From Chloroflexota bacterium (GTDB taxonomy: Bacteria > Chloroflexota > Dehalococcoidia > Lucifugimonadales > UBA1127): a DNA stretch of 54,127 bases. The stretch is from the NCBI GenBank assembly GCA_026713825.1, contig JAPONS010000061.1, positions 1 to 54,127 on the forward strand, given 5' to 3'. Below are positions 8,548-17,072 of the stretch, piece by piece (position 1 is the stretch's first letter; each line of letters opens with the position of its first letter). The position numbers and the translations under genes were made by a program. The notes below the pieces were generated by a model. The model saw nothing but the letters and a program-made list of their open reading frames with translations, did no database searches and was not told the origin of the DNA.

Positions 8548-8693
8548 CGGGCATGCTCCAAGGGGGGAGGAGAGAGTAGTGGTATGACGGCTGCATTGTA
8601 GCATAGGGGGGAACTTGGGGTATGCCCAACCCCGTTTTATGGAGTGCGGGGGCGACGGCGCGCCCCGTCGCTCCCGAGCAACATGGAGGCGCA

Positions 8694-9458
8694 ATGGAAC
8701 AGCTCCCCGTCCCGTCCTACATGGAGTTCTTTCGCGATGACTACCTTGGCGCGTACCGGGAGACGATCTCCCCGGAGAACGCCGTGGTGGAGTCGGCGTT
8801 TGTGCACCGCGTGCTGCAGCTGTCGCGCGACGCGGAGGTGCTCGACCTGTGCTGCGGGCATGGGCGGCACGCCGTCATCCTCGCGCTGACGGGACTGCGC
8901 GTGACGGGCCTCGACCTGAGCGACGCGTACCTGGAGCGCGCGGCGGCCATTGCGGCGGGGGCGGGCGTCGACCTGCCTCTGGTGCGCAACGACATGCGGA
9001 AAATCCCGTTCGAGGGCCGGTTTGACGCGGTCATCAACCTGTTCACGTCCTTCGGCTACCTGAACTCGGACGCTGAGGACATGAAGGTGCTCCACCAGGT
9101 GGCCAAGGCGCTCAAGCCGGGCGGCCAGTTCCTCATCGACCTCATCAACCGCGAGTGGGTGGTGTCCAACTATGTGCGCGACGAGCGCAAGGTGGCGCCC
9201 AACGGCACGGTCTACCAGGAGCGCAGGGAGATAGACCTGCTGCACAGCCGCATCAACAACAGCTTCCATGTGACCTCGCCCGACGGCGAGACGCACCACA
9301 CGGACGGGCTCACCATTCGCCTGTACTCGCTGACGGAGCTGGTGCGGATGCTGGACACGGCGGGCCTGGTCTACCGCACCGTATACGGCGGCTACGAATT
9401 GGAACGTTACGGCGTCGAATCTCGTCGTATGATTGTGGTGGCTGACAAACCACAGTGA
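8694..9458 (+). CDS. Class I SAM-dependent methyltransferase
   Basis: 254 aa. Motif I is VLDLCCGHGRHAVILAL (~residues 46-62), with the acidic ribose-binding end TGLDLSD after it and a post-I/II region DAVINLFTSFGYL. The later strand VYGGYELERYGVESRRMIVV is usual for the Methyltransf_25/11 group. ATG 8694 has a GGAGG box 5 bp upstream; in-frame codons reaching back to 8622 have none. It diverges from the SDR operon. The substrate cannot be read from the sequence. Confidence 0.85.
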   Translation: MEQLPVPSYMEFFRDDYLGAYRETISPENAVVESAFVHRVLQLSRDAEVLDLCCGHGRHAVILALTGLRVTGLDLSDAYLERAAAIAAGAGVDLPLVRNDMRKIPFEGRFDAVINLFTSFGYLNSDAEDMKVLHQVAKALKPGGQFLIDLINREWVVSNYVRDERKVAPNGTVYQERREIDLLHSRINNSFHVTSPDGETHHTDGLTIRLYSLTELVRMLDTAGLVYRTVYGGYELERYGVESRRMIVVADKPQ

Positions 9459-9530
9459 CCGCGGCCGTTACAGCCGGGCGCCCAGGCTCCGCCGGCTGCG
9501 AAAAACGCGACTTCGCGGTGGTCTCCACGT

Positions 9531-9559
9531 TTGACACATAGTACAAACAGGTATTAAAT
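9531..9559 (+). promoter_or_regulatory. Sigma-70-type promoter for the ABC exporter operon
   Basis: TTGACA at 9531-9536, a 17-bp spacer and TTAAAT at 9554-9559. The ATG of the first ABC gene is only 12 bp after the -10 box and has no Shine-Dalgarno, so the transcript leader would be about 6 nt, close to leaderless. Confidence 0.6.
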
Positions 9560-9571
9560 TTACATATTGTC

Positions 9572-11398
9572 ATGCCTACAATCATTCGCATCGTTGGCCT
9601 GGTTCTCAAGAAATACAAGCGCCGTCTCGCTATGGGCTACCTCTCTGTGTTCGGCGCAGCCGCGGTCGCCCTGGCGGTGCCGCGCATCCTTGGCCAAAGC
9701 GTCGACAGCGTTCTCAGGTCCGGTGACCGCGATGTTGAGGCGCTGTGGCTGCTGGCGTTTGCGCTGCTGCTCGCCGGTGCAGCGAGGGGCATCTTTGCCT
9801 TTGGGCAGACCTATTTCGCGGAGTCAACGTCGCAGAAGGTGGCGTACGACATCCGCAACAACTTCTACAACAAGCTACAGCACCTGAGCTTCGCCTTCCA
9901 CGACAAGCAGAACACGGGAGATCTGATGTCGCGGGCCACGGCCGACGTCGAGGGCGTGCGCATGTTCGTGAACATGGGCGCCGTCCGGTTCGGTTTCGTC
10001 GTCGCCATGATGGTCGGCATCGCCATCGCAATGTTCCTGACGGACGTGACGCTGGCGCTGGTGAGCCTGGCCTTCGTGCCGCCTCTGGGCTGGCGCGCCA
10101 TCGACACGAGCAGGGGCCTGCGCCGCAAGTGGATGCAGGTGCAACGGCTCACAGGCGACATGGTCACCACAATGCAGGAGAACCTCTCCGGCATGCGCGT
10201 GGTCAAGGCCTTCTCCGCAGAGAAATACGAGCAGGAGAAGTTCGAACGCCGCGCCGAACTTGTGCGTGAGGCTACGTACGAGGCTCAGCGCGTCTGGGCG
10301 AGGAACTTCAGCGTGATGAATTTCTTCTTCCTGGGCGCGCTGGCGGCAATCCTCTACGTCGGCGGCAACCAGGTCATCGACGGCCGGGTCGTCGACCCGT
10401 TCACCAACCAGGTGCAGTACAACGGCCTGACACCCGGCGAGCTGACGGCCTTCATCTTCTACATGGGACTGCTGACCATGCCTGTCCGCATGATGGGATG
10501 GATGGTCAACAGCTTCTCCCGCGCCATCTCCTCCGGCCAGCGGCTCTTCCAGATACTCGACTGGGAGTCGCCGGTGTCCGAGAGGACGGACGCGACGGAG
10601 TGGGGGCGCGTCAAGGGCGCTATCGAGTTCAAGAACGTGTCGCTGTCCTACGACGGCGATGCACACGCCCTGCAGGACATCAATGTCTCGATCTCCCCGG
10701 GCGAGGTAGTTGCGCTCGTGGGCCGGCCGGGAAGCGGCAAGACCACCTTTGCGCACCTGCTTCCCCGGTTCTACGACCCCACCTCGGGCGAAATCACCGT
10801 TGATGGGAGGGACATCCGGGATGCGACGCTGGAGTCGTTGCGGCGCAACATAGGCGTCGTGCAGCAGGACGTATTCATCCACACGGCGACCATCGCGGAG
10901 AACATCGCCTACGGCAAGGGCGACGCCTCCGACGAGGACATCCGCGAGGTGGCCTCCATCGCGCAGTTGCACGAGTTCATTTCCGGCCTGCCCGACCAGT
11001 ATGAGACCATTGTGGGCGAGCGGGGCGGAGGCCTCTCCGGAGGGCAGAAGCAGCGGCTCTCCATCGCCCGCACTATTCTGATGAACCCGCCTGTGCTCGT
11101 CCTTGACGACTCCACATCCAGCGTCGACGCGCACACGGAACACCTGGTGCAGGAGGGGTTGGAAGAGGTCATGAGCGGCCGCACCACCATCGTGGTGACG
11201 AACCGCCTAAGCGCCATTCGCAACGCCGACTTCATCCTCGTCTTCCGCGACGGCGGCATCGTGCAGCGAGGCACGCATGAGGAGCTCCTCGCCAAGGGCG
11301 GCGAGTACCTCAGCTTGTACGAGTCGCAGCTCAAGCCCATGGAAGAGGCGGCGCTGCAAGAGGTCCAACTGGCAGGCGAATTGGAGGGCTCGGATTGA
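9572..11398 (+). CDS. ABC exporter half-transporter, degenerate-site subunit
   Basis: 608 aa: an N-terminal six-helix membrane domain (to ~330) and a C-terminal nucleotide-binding domain. Walker A is GRPGSGKTT (~384-392), the signature is the canonical LSGGQKQRLS (~487), and Walker B is VLVLDDSTSSVD (~507), where the catalytic Glu is replaced by Asp. The H-loop reads VVTNRLSAI, with Asn in place of the switch His. This is the degenerate-site half of a heterodimeric type IV (BmrCD/TM287-288-like) exporter; the partner is the next gene, whose start overlaps this stop. Likely role: drug, lipid or peptide export. The substrate is not assigned. Confidence 0.92.
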   Translation: MPTIIRIVGLVLKKYKRRLAMGYLSVFGAAAVALAVPRILGQSVDSVLRSGDRDVEALWLLAFALLLAGAARGIFAFGQTYFAESTSQKVAYDIRNNFYNKLQHLSFAFHDKQNTGDLMSRATADVEGVRMFVNMGAVRFGFVVAMMVGIAIAMFLTDVTLALVSLAFVPPLGWRAIDTSRGLRRKWMQVQRLTGDMVTTMQENLSGMRVVKAFSAEKYEQEKFERRAELVREATYEAQRVWARNFSVMNFFFLGALAAILYVGGNQVIDGRVVDPFTNQVQYNGLTPGELTAFIFYMGLLTMPVRMMGWMVNSFSRAISSGQRLFQILDWESPVSERTDATEWGRVKGAIEFKNVSLSYDGDAHALQDINVSISPGEVVALVGRPGSGKTTFAHLLPRFYDPTSGEITVDGRDIRDATLESLRRNIGVVQQDVFIHTATIAENIAYGKGDASDEDIREVASIAQLHEFISGLPDQYETIVGERGGGLSGGQKQRLSIARTILMNPPVLVLDDSTSSVDAHTEHLVQEGLEEVMSGRTTIVVTNRLSAIRNADFILVFRDGGIVQRGTHEELLAKGGEYLSLYESQLKPMEEAALQEVQLAGELEGSD

Positions 11399-13269
11399 CG
11401 ACCCGCGTTAGCGGTTACGGGCACCTGGGGCGTTCGGCGCTTGACGACGTGCTCATGGGCAACCTGTATGACCACGGCGTGGTCATGCGCCTTGCCAAGT
11501 ACGCGCTGCCCTACAAGTTCTGGGTAGCGACGTCCTTCATCGGCATGGCCGGCCACATCGTCACGATGGTGATGCAGCCCCTCATCATCGGCTGGGCCAT
11601 CAACAACTTCGTCGATGGAGTCACCGGGGCGGACGCCGCCTGGGGCAACCTCGAGATTGCCGCTATCCTCTTCATCATCAACGTGCTGTTCAACATGTTG
11701 TTCAACTTCATGCAGTTGGTGTCCCTGGCCCGCGTGACGGTGAACGTGCTGCATGACCTGCGGACCTCGATGTTCGAGCACCTGCAGAACCAGGCCACAT
11801 CGTTCTACGACCGCAACGAGGTCGGCCGCATCATGTCGCGCATCCAGAATGACGTCTTCCAGCTTCAGGAGTTCATGGACGTCGGCATCACCACCATCGG
11901 CGACATCATGATGCTGGTGTTCATCGCGGGCACAATGATCTACCTGGACCCGCTGCTGGGCATCGTGACGCTCTCGGTCATCCCGTTCCTCGGGGTCATT
12001 CTCATCTTCTGGCAGAAGAAGTCGCGGCCCACGTTCCTTGGCGTGCGAGTGGCCATCTCGGCGGTGAACGGGAACCTGCAGGAGAACGTCTCCGGCGTGC
12101 GGGTGACGCAGAGCACCAACCGGCAGGACAAGAACCTCACCAACTTCAACACCCTGAACCAGACGCACCTTAACCGGACCATTCGTGCGTCCTTCCTCTC
12201 CGCCTCGCTCATGCCGGTGGTGGAGACGCTGACGGTCGTGTCGATGGGCCTCGTGGTGGTGGTCGGCGGCATCCGGGTCTTCGACGGCGCGCTTGAGATC
12301 GGATTCCTCGTCGCCTTCCTCATCTACGTGCAGCGGTTCTTCGAACCCATCCGGACGCTGACCCTGCAGTACACGATGTTCCAGCGGGCCATGGCTTCCG
12401 GCGCACGCATCTTCGAGATGCTGGACATCTCGCCGGAGATGCAGGACAAGAAGGACGCCCATACGCTGCCGCCGATCAGGGGCGAGGTCGTCTTTGACGA
12501 CGTTTGCTTTGGATACACGTCCGAGGAGCAGGTGCTCCACAACATCAACCTGACCATCGAGCCCGGGCAGAACGTGGCCCTCGTGGGGCTGACGGGCGCG
12601 GGCAAGACGAGTCTCGTGGCGCTGATGCACCGCTTCTACGACGTTACCGGCGGCTCCATCCGCGTCGACGGCTACGACGTGCGTGACGTCACACGGGAGA
12701 GCCTGGCCGGGCAGATGAGCATGGTGCTGCAGGAGCCGTACCTCTACTCGATGAACATCCGCGACAACATCCGCTACGCCCACACGGAGGCCACCCACGA
12801 GCAGGTGGAGGCCGCCGCCCGGGCTGTCGGCGCGCACGAGTTCATCATGGAGCTCGACCACGGCTACGACACGATGCTCCAGCAGCGCGGCAACAACCTG
12901 AGCATGGGCCAGCGGCAGCTCATCAGCTTCGCCAGGGCCGTCGTGGCTGACCCGCGCATCATCGTGCTGGACGAGGCGACCGCCAACATCGACTCGCGGA
13001 CGGAGAAGATCATCCAGGAGAGCCTGAAGGCGGTGCTGCGCGGCCGCACGTCGGTTGTCATCGCGCACCGGCTGTCGACTATCACCAGCGCCGACGTCAT
13101 CGTCGTGCTGGACCACGGGCGCATCATCGAGACCGGCAACCACCGGGAGCTGCTGGCCAAGGGCGGCCTGTACGCGGCCCTCTACGCGATGAACTTCGGC
13201 GAGCCGATCACGACGCACTCCAACGGCTCCGACGATGTCCTGTCCCTGCTAGGGCGTGTGGACATCTAG
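11395..13269 (+). CDS. ABC exporter half-transporter, catalytic-site subunit
   Basis: 624 aa with the same membrane-domain plus NBD plan as its partner. Walker A is GLTGAGKTS (~398), Walker B is IIVLDEATANID with the catalytic Glu intact, and the H-loop IAHRLSTI keeps its His. Its signature motif is altered to LSMGQRQ. The canonical ATP site would therefore pair this protein's Walker motifs with the partner's LSGGQ, and the degenerate site the reverse. It starts at TTG 11395, inside the upstream TGA (TTGA overlap), with GGAGGG 6 bp before it, indicating translational coupling and equal dosage. Confidence 0.92.
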   Translation: MTTRVSGYGHLGRSALDDVLMGNLYDHGVVMRLAKYALPYKFWVATSFIGMAGHIVTMVMQPLIIGWAINNFVDGVTGADAAWGNLEIAAILFIINVLFNMLFNFMQLVSLARVTVNVLHDLRTSMFEHLQNQATSFYDRNEVGRIMSRIQNDVFQLQEFMDVGITTIGDIMMLVFIAGTMIYLDPLLGIVTLSVIPFLGVILIFWQKKSRPTFLGVRVAISAVNGNLQENVSGVRVTQSTNRQDKNLTNFNTLNQTHLNRTIRASFLSASLMPVVETLTVVSMGLVVVVGGIRVFDGALEIGFLVAFLIYVQRFFEPIRTLTLQYTMFQRAMASGARIFEMLDISPEMQDKKDAHTLPPIRGEVVFDDVCFGYTSEEQVLHNINLTIEPGQNVALVGLTGAGKTSLVALMHRFYDVTGGSIRVDGYDVRDVTRESLAGQMSMVLQEPYLYSMNIRDNIRYAHTEATHEQVEAAARAVGAHEFIMELDHGYDTMLQQRGNNLSMGQRQLISFARAVVADPRIIVLDEATANIDSRTEKIIQESLKAVLRGRTSVVIAHRLSTITSADVIVVLDHGRIIETGNHRELLAKGGLYAALYAMNFGEPITTHSNGSDDVLSLLGRVDI

Positions 13270-13325
13270 CGCTTGCCGCCTCGCCGACGGATAATCGGGT
13301 CACCCGCAGGGGCAGCGACGGCAGG

Positions 13326-13351
13326 GCGGCTTCCCGCCTCCGGGAAGCCGC
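13326..13351. terminator. Hairpin after the ABC operon
   Basis: A perfect 11-bp stem (GCGGCTTCCCG / CGGGAAGCCGC) with a CCTC loop between the ABC genes and the VOC gene. There is no U-tract, so it may be a weak terminator or an mRNA-stability or attenuating hairpin ahead of the next ribosome site. Confidence 0.45.
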
Positions 13352-13367
13352 GGGCAAAGGAGGCGTC

Positions 13368-13751
13368 ATGAGCACTGAACAGTACACCGATCCGCGTCCG
13401 CCCGTCTGGATTGGGCACGTCAGGATGAACACCAACGCCCTCGCGGAGTCCATCGCCGCCATGCTGGACATCGGCATGCGTCCCATCGTGCAAGGCGATG
13501 CCATGGCCGTGCTGGAAATGCGGGGCGGCACGCACATCGTGCTTCGGCAGGACGAAGCCGCCGGGCCCGCGGACGCCGAGTTTGACCTGATGGTGGAGGA
13601 CGTCGACGCCACCCACGCCGAGTACAGCGCCAAGGGGTTGAATGTGTCGGAGATCCGCCGCGGCCGCATCCACGACTCCTTCACGCTGACCGAGCCCGGC
13701 GGCAACCGCATCACGGTCAACTCCACGCACGTTTCGGACCAGCCGGTCTAA
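13368..13751 (+). CDS. VOC (glyoxalase/bleomycin-resistance) family protein
   Basis: 127 aa, one pair of beta-alpha-beta modules. The first strand begins WIGHVRMNT, where His is a potential metal ligand. Later strands include GTHIVLRQDE and the C-terminal FTLTEPGGNRITVNS typical of VOC proteins. An AAAGGAGG box lies just before the ATG. It is single-domain, so it probably works as a dimer. Metal-dependent isomerase, dioxygenase or binding roles are all possible; the substrate is unknown. Confidence 0.8.
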   Translation: MSTEQYTDPRPPVWIGHVRMNTNALAESIAAMLDIGMRPIVQGDAMAVLEMRGGTHIVLRQDEAAGPADAEFDLMVEDVDATHAEYSAKGLNVSEIRRGRIHDSFTLTEPGGNRITVNSTHVSDQPV

Positions 13752-13803
13752 AGCGAAGGGGTTGTCCGTATCGCTCTTCGACATGCAAGGCATGTCTGCC
13801 AGG

Positions 13804-13830
13804 GCCCCTTCCCCAATGGAGGGGGGCTTT
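13804..13830 (+). terminator. Probable rho-independent terminator
   Basis: GCCCCTTCC pairs with GGAGGGGGGC across a short loop and is followed by TTTGT. It lies between the VOC gene and the dehydroquinase-like gene. The U-tract is short. Confidence 0.45.
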
Positions 13831-13863
13831 GTATGCTCAGAGTAAATCATAGAGGGGGAAGGT

Positions 13864-14295
13864 ATGGCCAAGCTTCTGGTTATCCACGGCGCCGGCATGA
13901 ACATGAGGGGCAAGGTGGACGTCGAGACGTTCGGGCCCATGACGCTGCCGGAGTACGACGAGAAGATTGCGGAATTCGGGAGAGAGCTCGAGGTGGAGGT
14001 GCGGTGCTACCACTCGAACATCGAGGGCGAGGTGGCCAACGCCATCTACGAGGCCCACGGCGACGGCACCAACGCCATCCTCATCAACCCCGCGGGTTGG
14101 ACGCGTGACGCCAACATCCTCGTTTCGGCCATGCGGCAGGTGCGCCTGCCCGCCGTCGAAGTGCACATGACGAACCCGACGGCGCGGGGCGGCAACTCCG
14201 TCGTGCTGCCGGTGTGCAAGAGCTCGGTCTACGGCTTCGGCATCTACGGGTACTACATGGCGATGAAGGGCGTGCTGGAGACGTACGGCTTGTAG
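13864..14295 (+). CDS. Type II dehydroquinase-like protein with altered active site
   Basis: 143 aa, the usual AroQ length and fold pattern: LLVIHGAGMNMRG at the N-terminus, HSNIEGEVANAIYEA (50-64), ILINPAGWTR (72-81), VEVHMTN (99-104) and a GFGIYGYYMA end. Type II 3-dehydroquinate dehydratase needs the lid Arg and Tyr, Asn75, His81, His101 and an Arg near 112. Here Asn75 and His101 remain, but the lid Tyr position is Phe23, the lid Arg position is Val or Lys, and the His81 position is Arg81. Dehydration of 3-dehydroquinate by the normal mechanism looks unlikely. It sits between VOC and cupin genes, not with shikimate genes, so a different substrate or role is likely. Confidence 0.8.
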   Translation: MAKLLVIHGAGMNMRGKVDVETFGPMTLPEYDEKIAEFGRELEVEVRCYHSNIEGEVANAIYEAHGDGTNAILINPAGWTRDANILVSAMRQVRLPAVEVHMTNPTARGGNSVVLPVCKSSVYGFGIYGYYMAMKGVLETYGL

Positions 14296-14342
14296 ACCTG
14301 CTCAGGCAGTCCGGCGCCCTCACTTTGCAGCAAGGACGGGCC

Positions 14343-14681
14343 ATGTACATCAAGTTCAGCGATACTCAGACCGACACGCAGGGCGAGCGGCCCCTGGTCC
14401 TCAAGCGCATCATCAACCAGAGCGTCACGCCGAGCATCAGCCTGACGTGGGTCTCGCTCTACGGTCGCCACGAGAAGGTGGTCAACGACATCAGCGACCG
14501 CGTCTACTACATCATCGACGGCGAGGCGGACTTCGACGTTGGAGGCGAGCTCGGCAGCGTGACCGGCGGCGACGTCGTCTACATCCCCAAGGGTGTCCCC
14601 TACGTTTTCACGGGACACATGACGTACGTCGTCATGAACAGCCCCGGCTACGTGCCGGACTCGGACCGAGTGGTGGACTAG
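14343..14681 (+). CDS. Cupin-domain protein
   Basis: 112 aa, one conserved barrel. It shows a DRVYYIIDGEADFDVGGE strand (motif 1 region), GDVVYIPKGVPYVF and a MTYVVMNSPG end. The metal-binding His/Glu pattern of classic cupins is reduced: Tyr occupies positions where His is usual in motif 1. Start ATG 14343 with an AAGGAC box. It lies 47 bp after the dehydroquinase-like gene, so the two are probably co-transcribed. Function unknown. Confidence 0.75.
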   Translation: MYIKFSDTQTDTQGERPLVLKRIINQSVTPSISLTWVSLYGRHEKVVNDISDRVYYIIDGEADFDVGGELGSVTGGDVVYIPKGVPYVFTGHMTYVVMNSPGYVPDSDRVVD

Positions 14682-14763
14682 GGGGCGGGGAAGGGAGTTA
14701 TACCGAAGTTAGCGAGTTTATCGGATATTACTAAACTTGGCATAAACGACGCGGCGATCAGTC

Positions 14764-15612
14764 TCATACCCGCTTCACCAGCTCCCAGACGACGACGATG
14801 GGCAGGCCTCTGACTGCGGCGTCAAGGAGGCCTGGCACGTGTCGGCCTATGTCAGCGAACGCGGTTAACTCCTCGTCACTCCACAACGGTTCCACACATT
14901 GGACGACGTCGAGCCCAGCGGTCTGGAATGCGGCAAGGTAGTCGGAGTGAAGGTGGATGTAGTTGCGCGTGAATCCGCTGGTGTCGTCTTCCATGTCCAC
15001 GGCCTGCGAACCCAGCATTACCATGAACGGGTGAACATCCGAGAGGACTACACGGCCGCCGGGCCGCACTACTCGTGCTAGTTCCGCAAGAGGCTGTCCC
15101 AAGTGGGTGAAATGGGTCAGCGCCAGCGTGCAGACCGCTAGGTCTACAGCGTTGTCCGGTAGGGGAAGCGCCAAGAGGTCGGCAGTCTCAAAGCGGGCTG
15201 CTGGCGTCTTGGCCTTCGCAACGTCAAGCATTTCGGGTGTGCAGTCGATGCCGATGACTTCGTGACCGAGAGACGACAAGTAGGCAACGTGTCTTCCCGT
15301 TCCACACGCCGCATCGAGTACCATGCCCACTGGATAGGAAGCGAGAAGGCTATGGACGATCGGCTCCTCGGCCATCACCATGGGATTCCCCGGCGCATCG
15401 TATCCGGCGGCCCACGCTGCATACTGGGCTCGCACCGTGCGCTCTTCCGCGTGCCACGGTTCCGACCATGGTTCTTCGTCAATCCTGGTGGCGACCTCCG
15501 CGATGCTGCGTGTCCAAGCCCTCACTGCTGCGGGGTCAATCCAATGATTGCGGAGAATGGCAACCCCCTGTAGTCCAAGTATGAAGTCGCCCAATCTGCT
15601 GTAATTAGACAT
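14764..15612 (-). CDS. SAM-dependent methyltransferase (Methyltransf_11 type)
   Basis: 282 aa. An N-terminal ~85-residue extension precedes motif I, VLDAACGTGRHVAYLSSLGH, with IGIDCTPEMLDVAKAK for the SAM ribose contact. DNAVDLAVCTLALTHF is motif II/III and LAELARVVRPGGRVVLSDVHPF the typical late strand. The C-terminal half after ~190 (HLHSDYLAAFQTAGLDVVQCVEP) is also usual for this group. It diverges from the MFS gene at 15790. Substrate unknown. Confidence 0.87.
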   Translation of the reverse strand: MSNYSRLGDFILGLQGVAILRNHWIDPAAVRAWTRSIAEVATRIDEEPWSEPWHAEERTVRAQYAAWAAGYDAPGNPMVMAEEPIVHSLLASYPVGMVLDAACGTGRHVAYLSSLGHEVIGIDCTPEMLDVAKAKTPAARFETADLLALPLPDNAVDLAVCTLALTHFTHLGQPLAELARVVRPGGRVVLSDVHPFMVMLGSQAVDMEDDTSGFTRNYIHLHSDYLAAFQTAGLDVVQCVEPLWSDEELTAFADIGRHVPGLLDAAVRGLPIVVVWELVKRV

Positions 15613-15789
15613 GCTACCTAACTCCCGTATTCAGTGGCCGCGAATTCGACTCATGCGCCATGCCTACATAAATTGTACCGCGACCGTTAGGCGTATGCGG
15701 GTCAACTCTGGTACAGTCACGGACACGGCTGATGGCTGACATTTATACCGAACGGCAGCGGTCCTCTTTCGACTTCAAGGAGCAATCCA

Positions 15790-17055
15790 CTGAAACGCCC
15801 GAGAATCTTCTACGGCTGGATCATCGTGCTGATTGCCGCCACCGGCGGCGTGTTCACCCTTGGCACCGGCCTGTGGAGCATGGGCGCCTTCGTCGTCCCG
15901 ATGGAGGAGGAGCTCGGGTGGAACCGGACCACCCTCTTCGCCGGCCTGACGATTCGCGCCCTCGCCGCCGGCGCTATAGCGCCCTTCATCGGCCCGGTTT
16001 TCGACACCAGGAATGGCCCAAGGTACCTCACCATCAGCTCGGCGATAATTCTTGGGGTATCGCTCATTGGGCTTCGATGGGTGGACGAGGTCTGGCAGTA
16101 CTTCATCCTCTTTGGGGGTGTCGGGGCGCTCGCAAACGTGACCAGCGGCATCGTGCTCATTGAAGCCGTTGTCCCTAAATGGTTCATTCGACAGCGGGGC
16201 AGGGCTGTCGCGGCGGCCAGCATGGGAGGAGTGCTCGGCCCGGTCTTTCCGCTGGCCATCCAGTGGGCAATCTCGGCCTACGGCTGGCGCGATGCCTGGG
16301 TGGCGATGGGGGTGGTCTCCGTGGTGATCCTGCTTCCGCTGGCATTCCTCGTCCGTACCCAGCCCGAAGACATGGGGCTCAGTCCGGACGGCGACACGGG
16401 GGCCTCGCCCCAACCGTCGGCGCGGCGAGCCCGCAACGTCTCCCCGGAGGCGGACCACACCCGAGGTCAGGCCATTCGGACCAGCACATTCTGGATACTC
16501 ATTGCCACGTTCAGCCTGACGTCGCTGGGCGTGCAAGGTTTCATTTCCAACTGGCTGCCGTATTTCCAGGACATTGGATTCTCCGCGAACACGGGGGCCC
16601 TGGCGCTCACAGTCTTTGGGATTGCCGTACTGCCGGCAAGGTTCTTCTGGGGGGCCCTGGCGGACTCTTTCTCCGTGCGGCATCTGCTGATGGTCCAGCA
16701 CATCCTGACGGGACTGCTGGTGGTGCTGCTCCTGTACATCGGCAACTATACGCTGCTCATGGTCTTCGCAGTGCTCATGGGATTCGCCTATGGCGGGTAC
16801 GTCCCTCTCCAGCGGCTCATCTACCCCATCTACTACGGCCGCTCGCACCTGGGAGCCATCCGGGGCGCCATGCGTCCGGCCATCACCACGGCCTCCGCTG
16901 CGGGGCCGCTGATCATTGCGGGGATCTATGACCTCAATGGCTCGTACGAGATAGCCTTTGTGTTTGTCATGATGATGTGGTTCGCGGCCGGTATGATGTT
17001 CCTGCTGGCTCGGCCTCCAAGGCCGCTGTCGCTGGGTGACCGGCCGACGGCGTAG
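15790..17055 (+). CDS. MFS transporter, apparent CTG start
   Basis: 421-aa, twelve-helix major facilitator of the same clade as 4447-5712: loop WFIRQRGRAVAAASMGG and signature VRTQPEDMGLSPDGD. The first GTG (15826) would cut into helix 1. Reading back in frame gives KRPRIFYGWIIVLIAATGG, the usual N-terminus of this clade, with CTG at 15790 placed 7 bp after a clean AAGGAG box. No ATG, GTG or TTG exists upstream before the in-frame stop at 15730. I therefore start it at CTG 15790. It converges on a second, frameshifted MFS gene. The substrate is probably an organic acid but is unproven. Confidence 0.87.
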   Translation: MKRPRIFYGWIIVLIAATGGVFTLGTGLWSMGAFVVPMEEELGWNRTTLFAGLTIRALAAGAIAPFIGPVFDTRNGPRYLTISSAIILGVSLIGLRWVDEVWQYFILFGGVGALANVTSGIVLIEAVVPKWFIRQRGRAVAAASMGGVLGPVFPLAIQWAISAYGWRDAWVAMGVVSVVILLPLAFLVRTQPEDMGLSPDGDTGASPQPSARRARNVSPEADHTRGQAIRTSTFWILIATFSLTSLGVQGFISNWLPYFQDIGFSANTGALALTVFGIAVLPARFFWGALADSFSVRHLLMVQHILTGLLVVLLLYIGNYTLLMVFAVLMGFAYGGYVPLQRLIYPIYYGRSHLGAIRGAMRPAITTASAAGPLIIAGIYDLNGSYEIAFVFVMMMWFAAGMMFLLARPPRPLSLGDRPTA

Positions 17056-17072
17056 GGCGTCGCGTTCTCGAC

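Noticed and set aside
10909-13218. A 769-codon minus-strand frame opposite the ABC exporter
   Set aside because: It is rich in His/Asp/Val and lies antisense to a well-conserved gene; a high-GC shadow.
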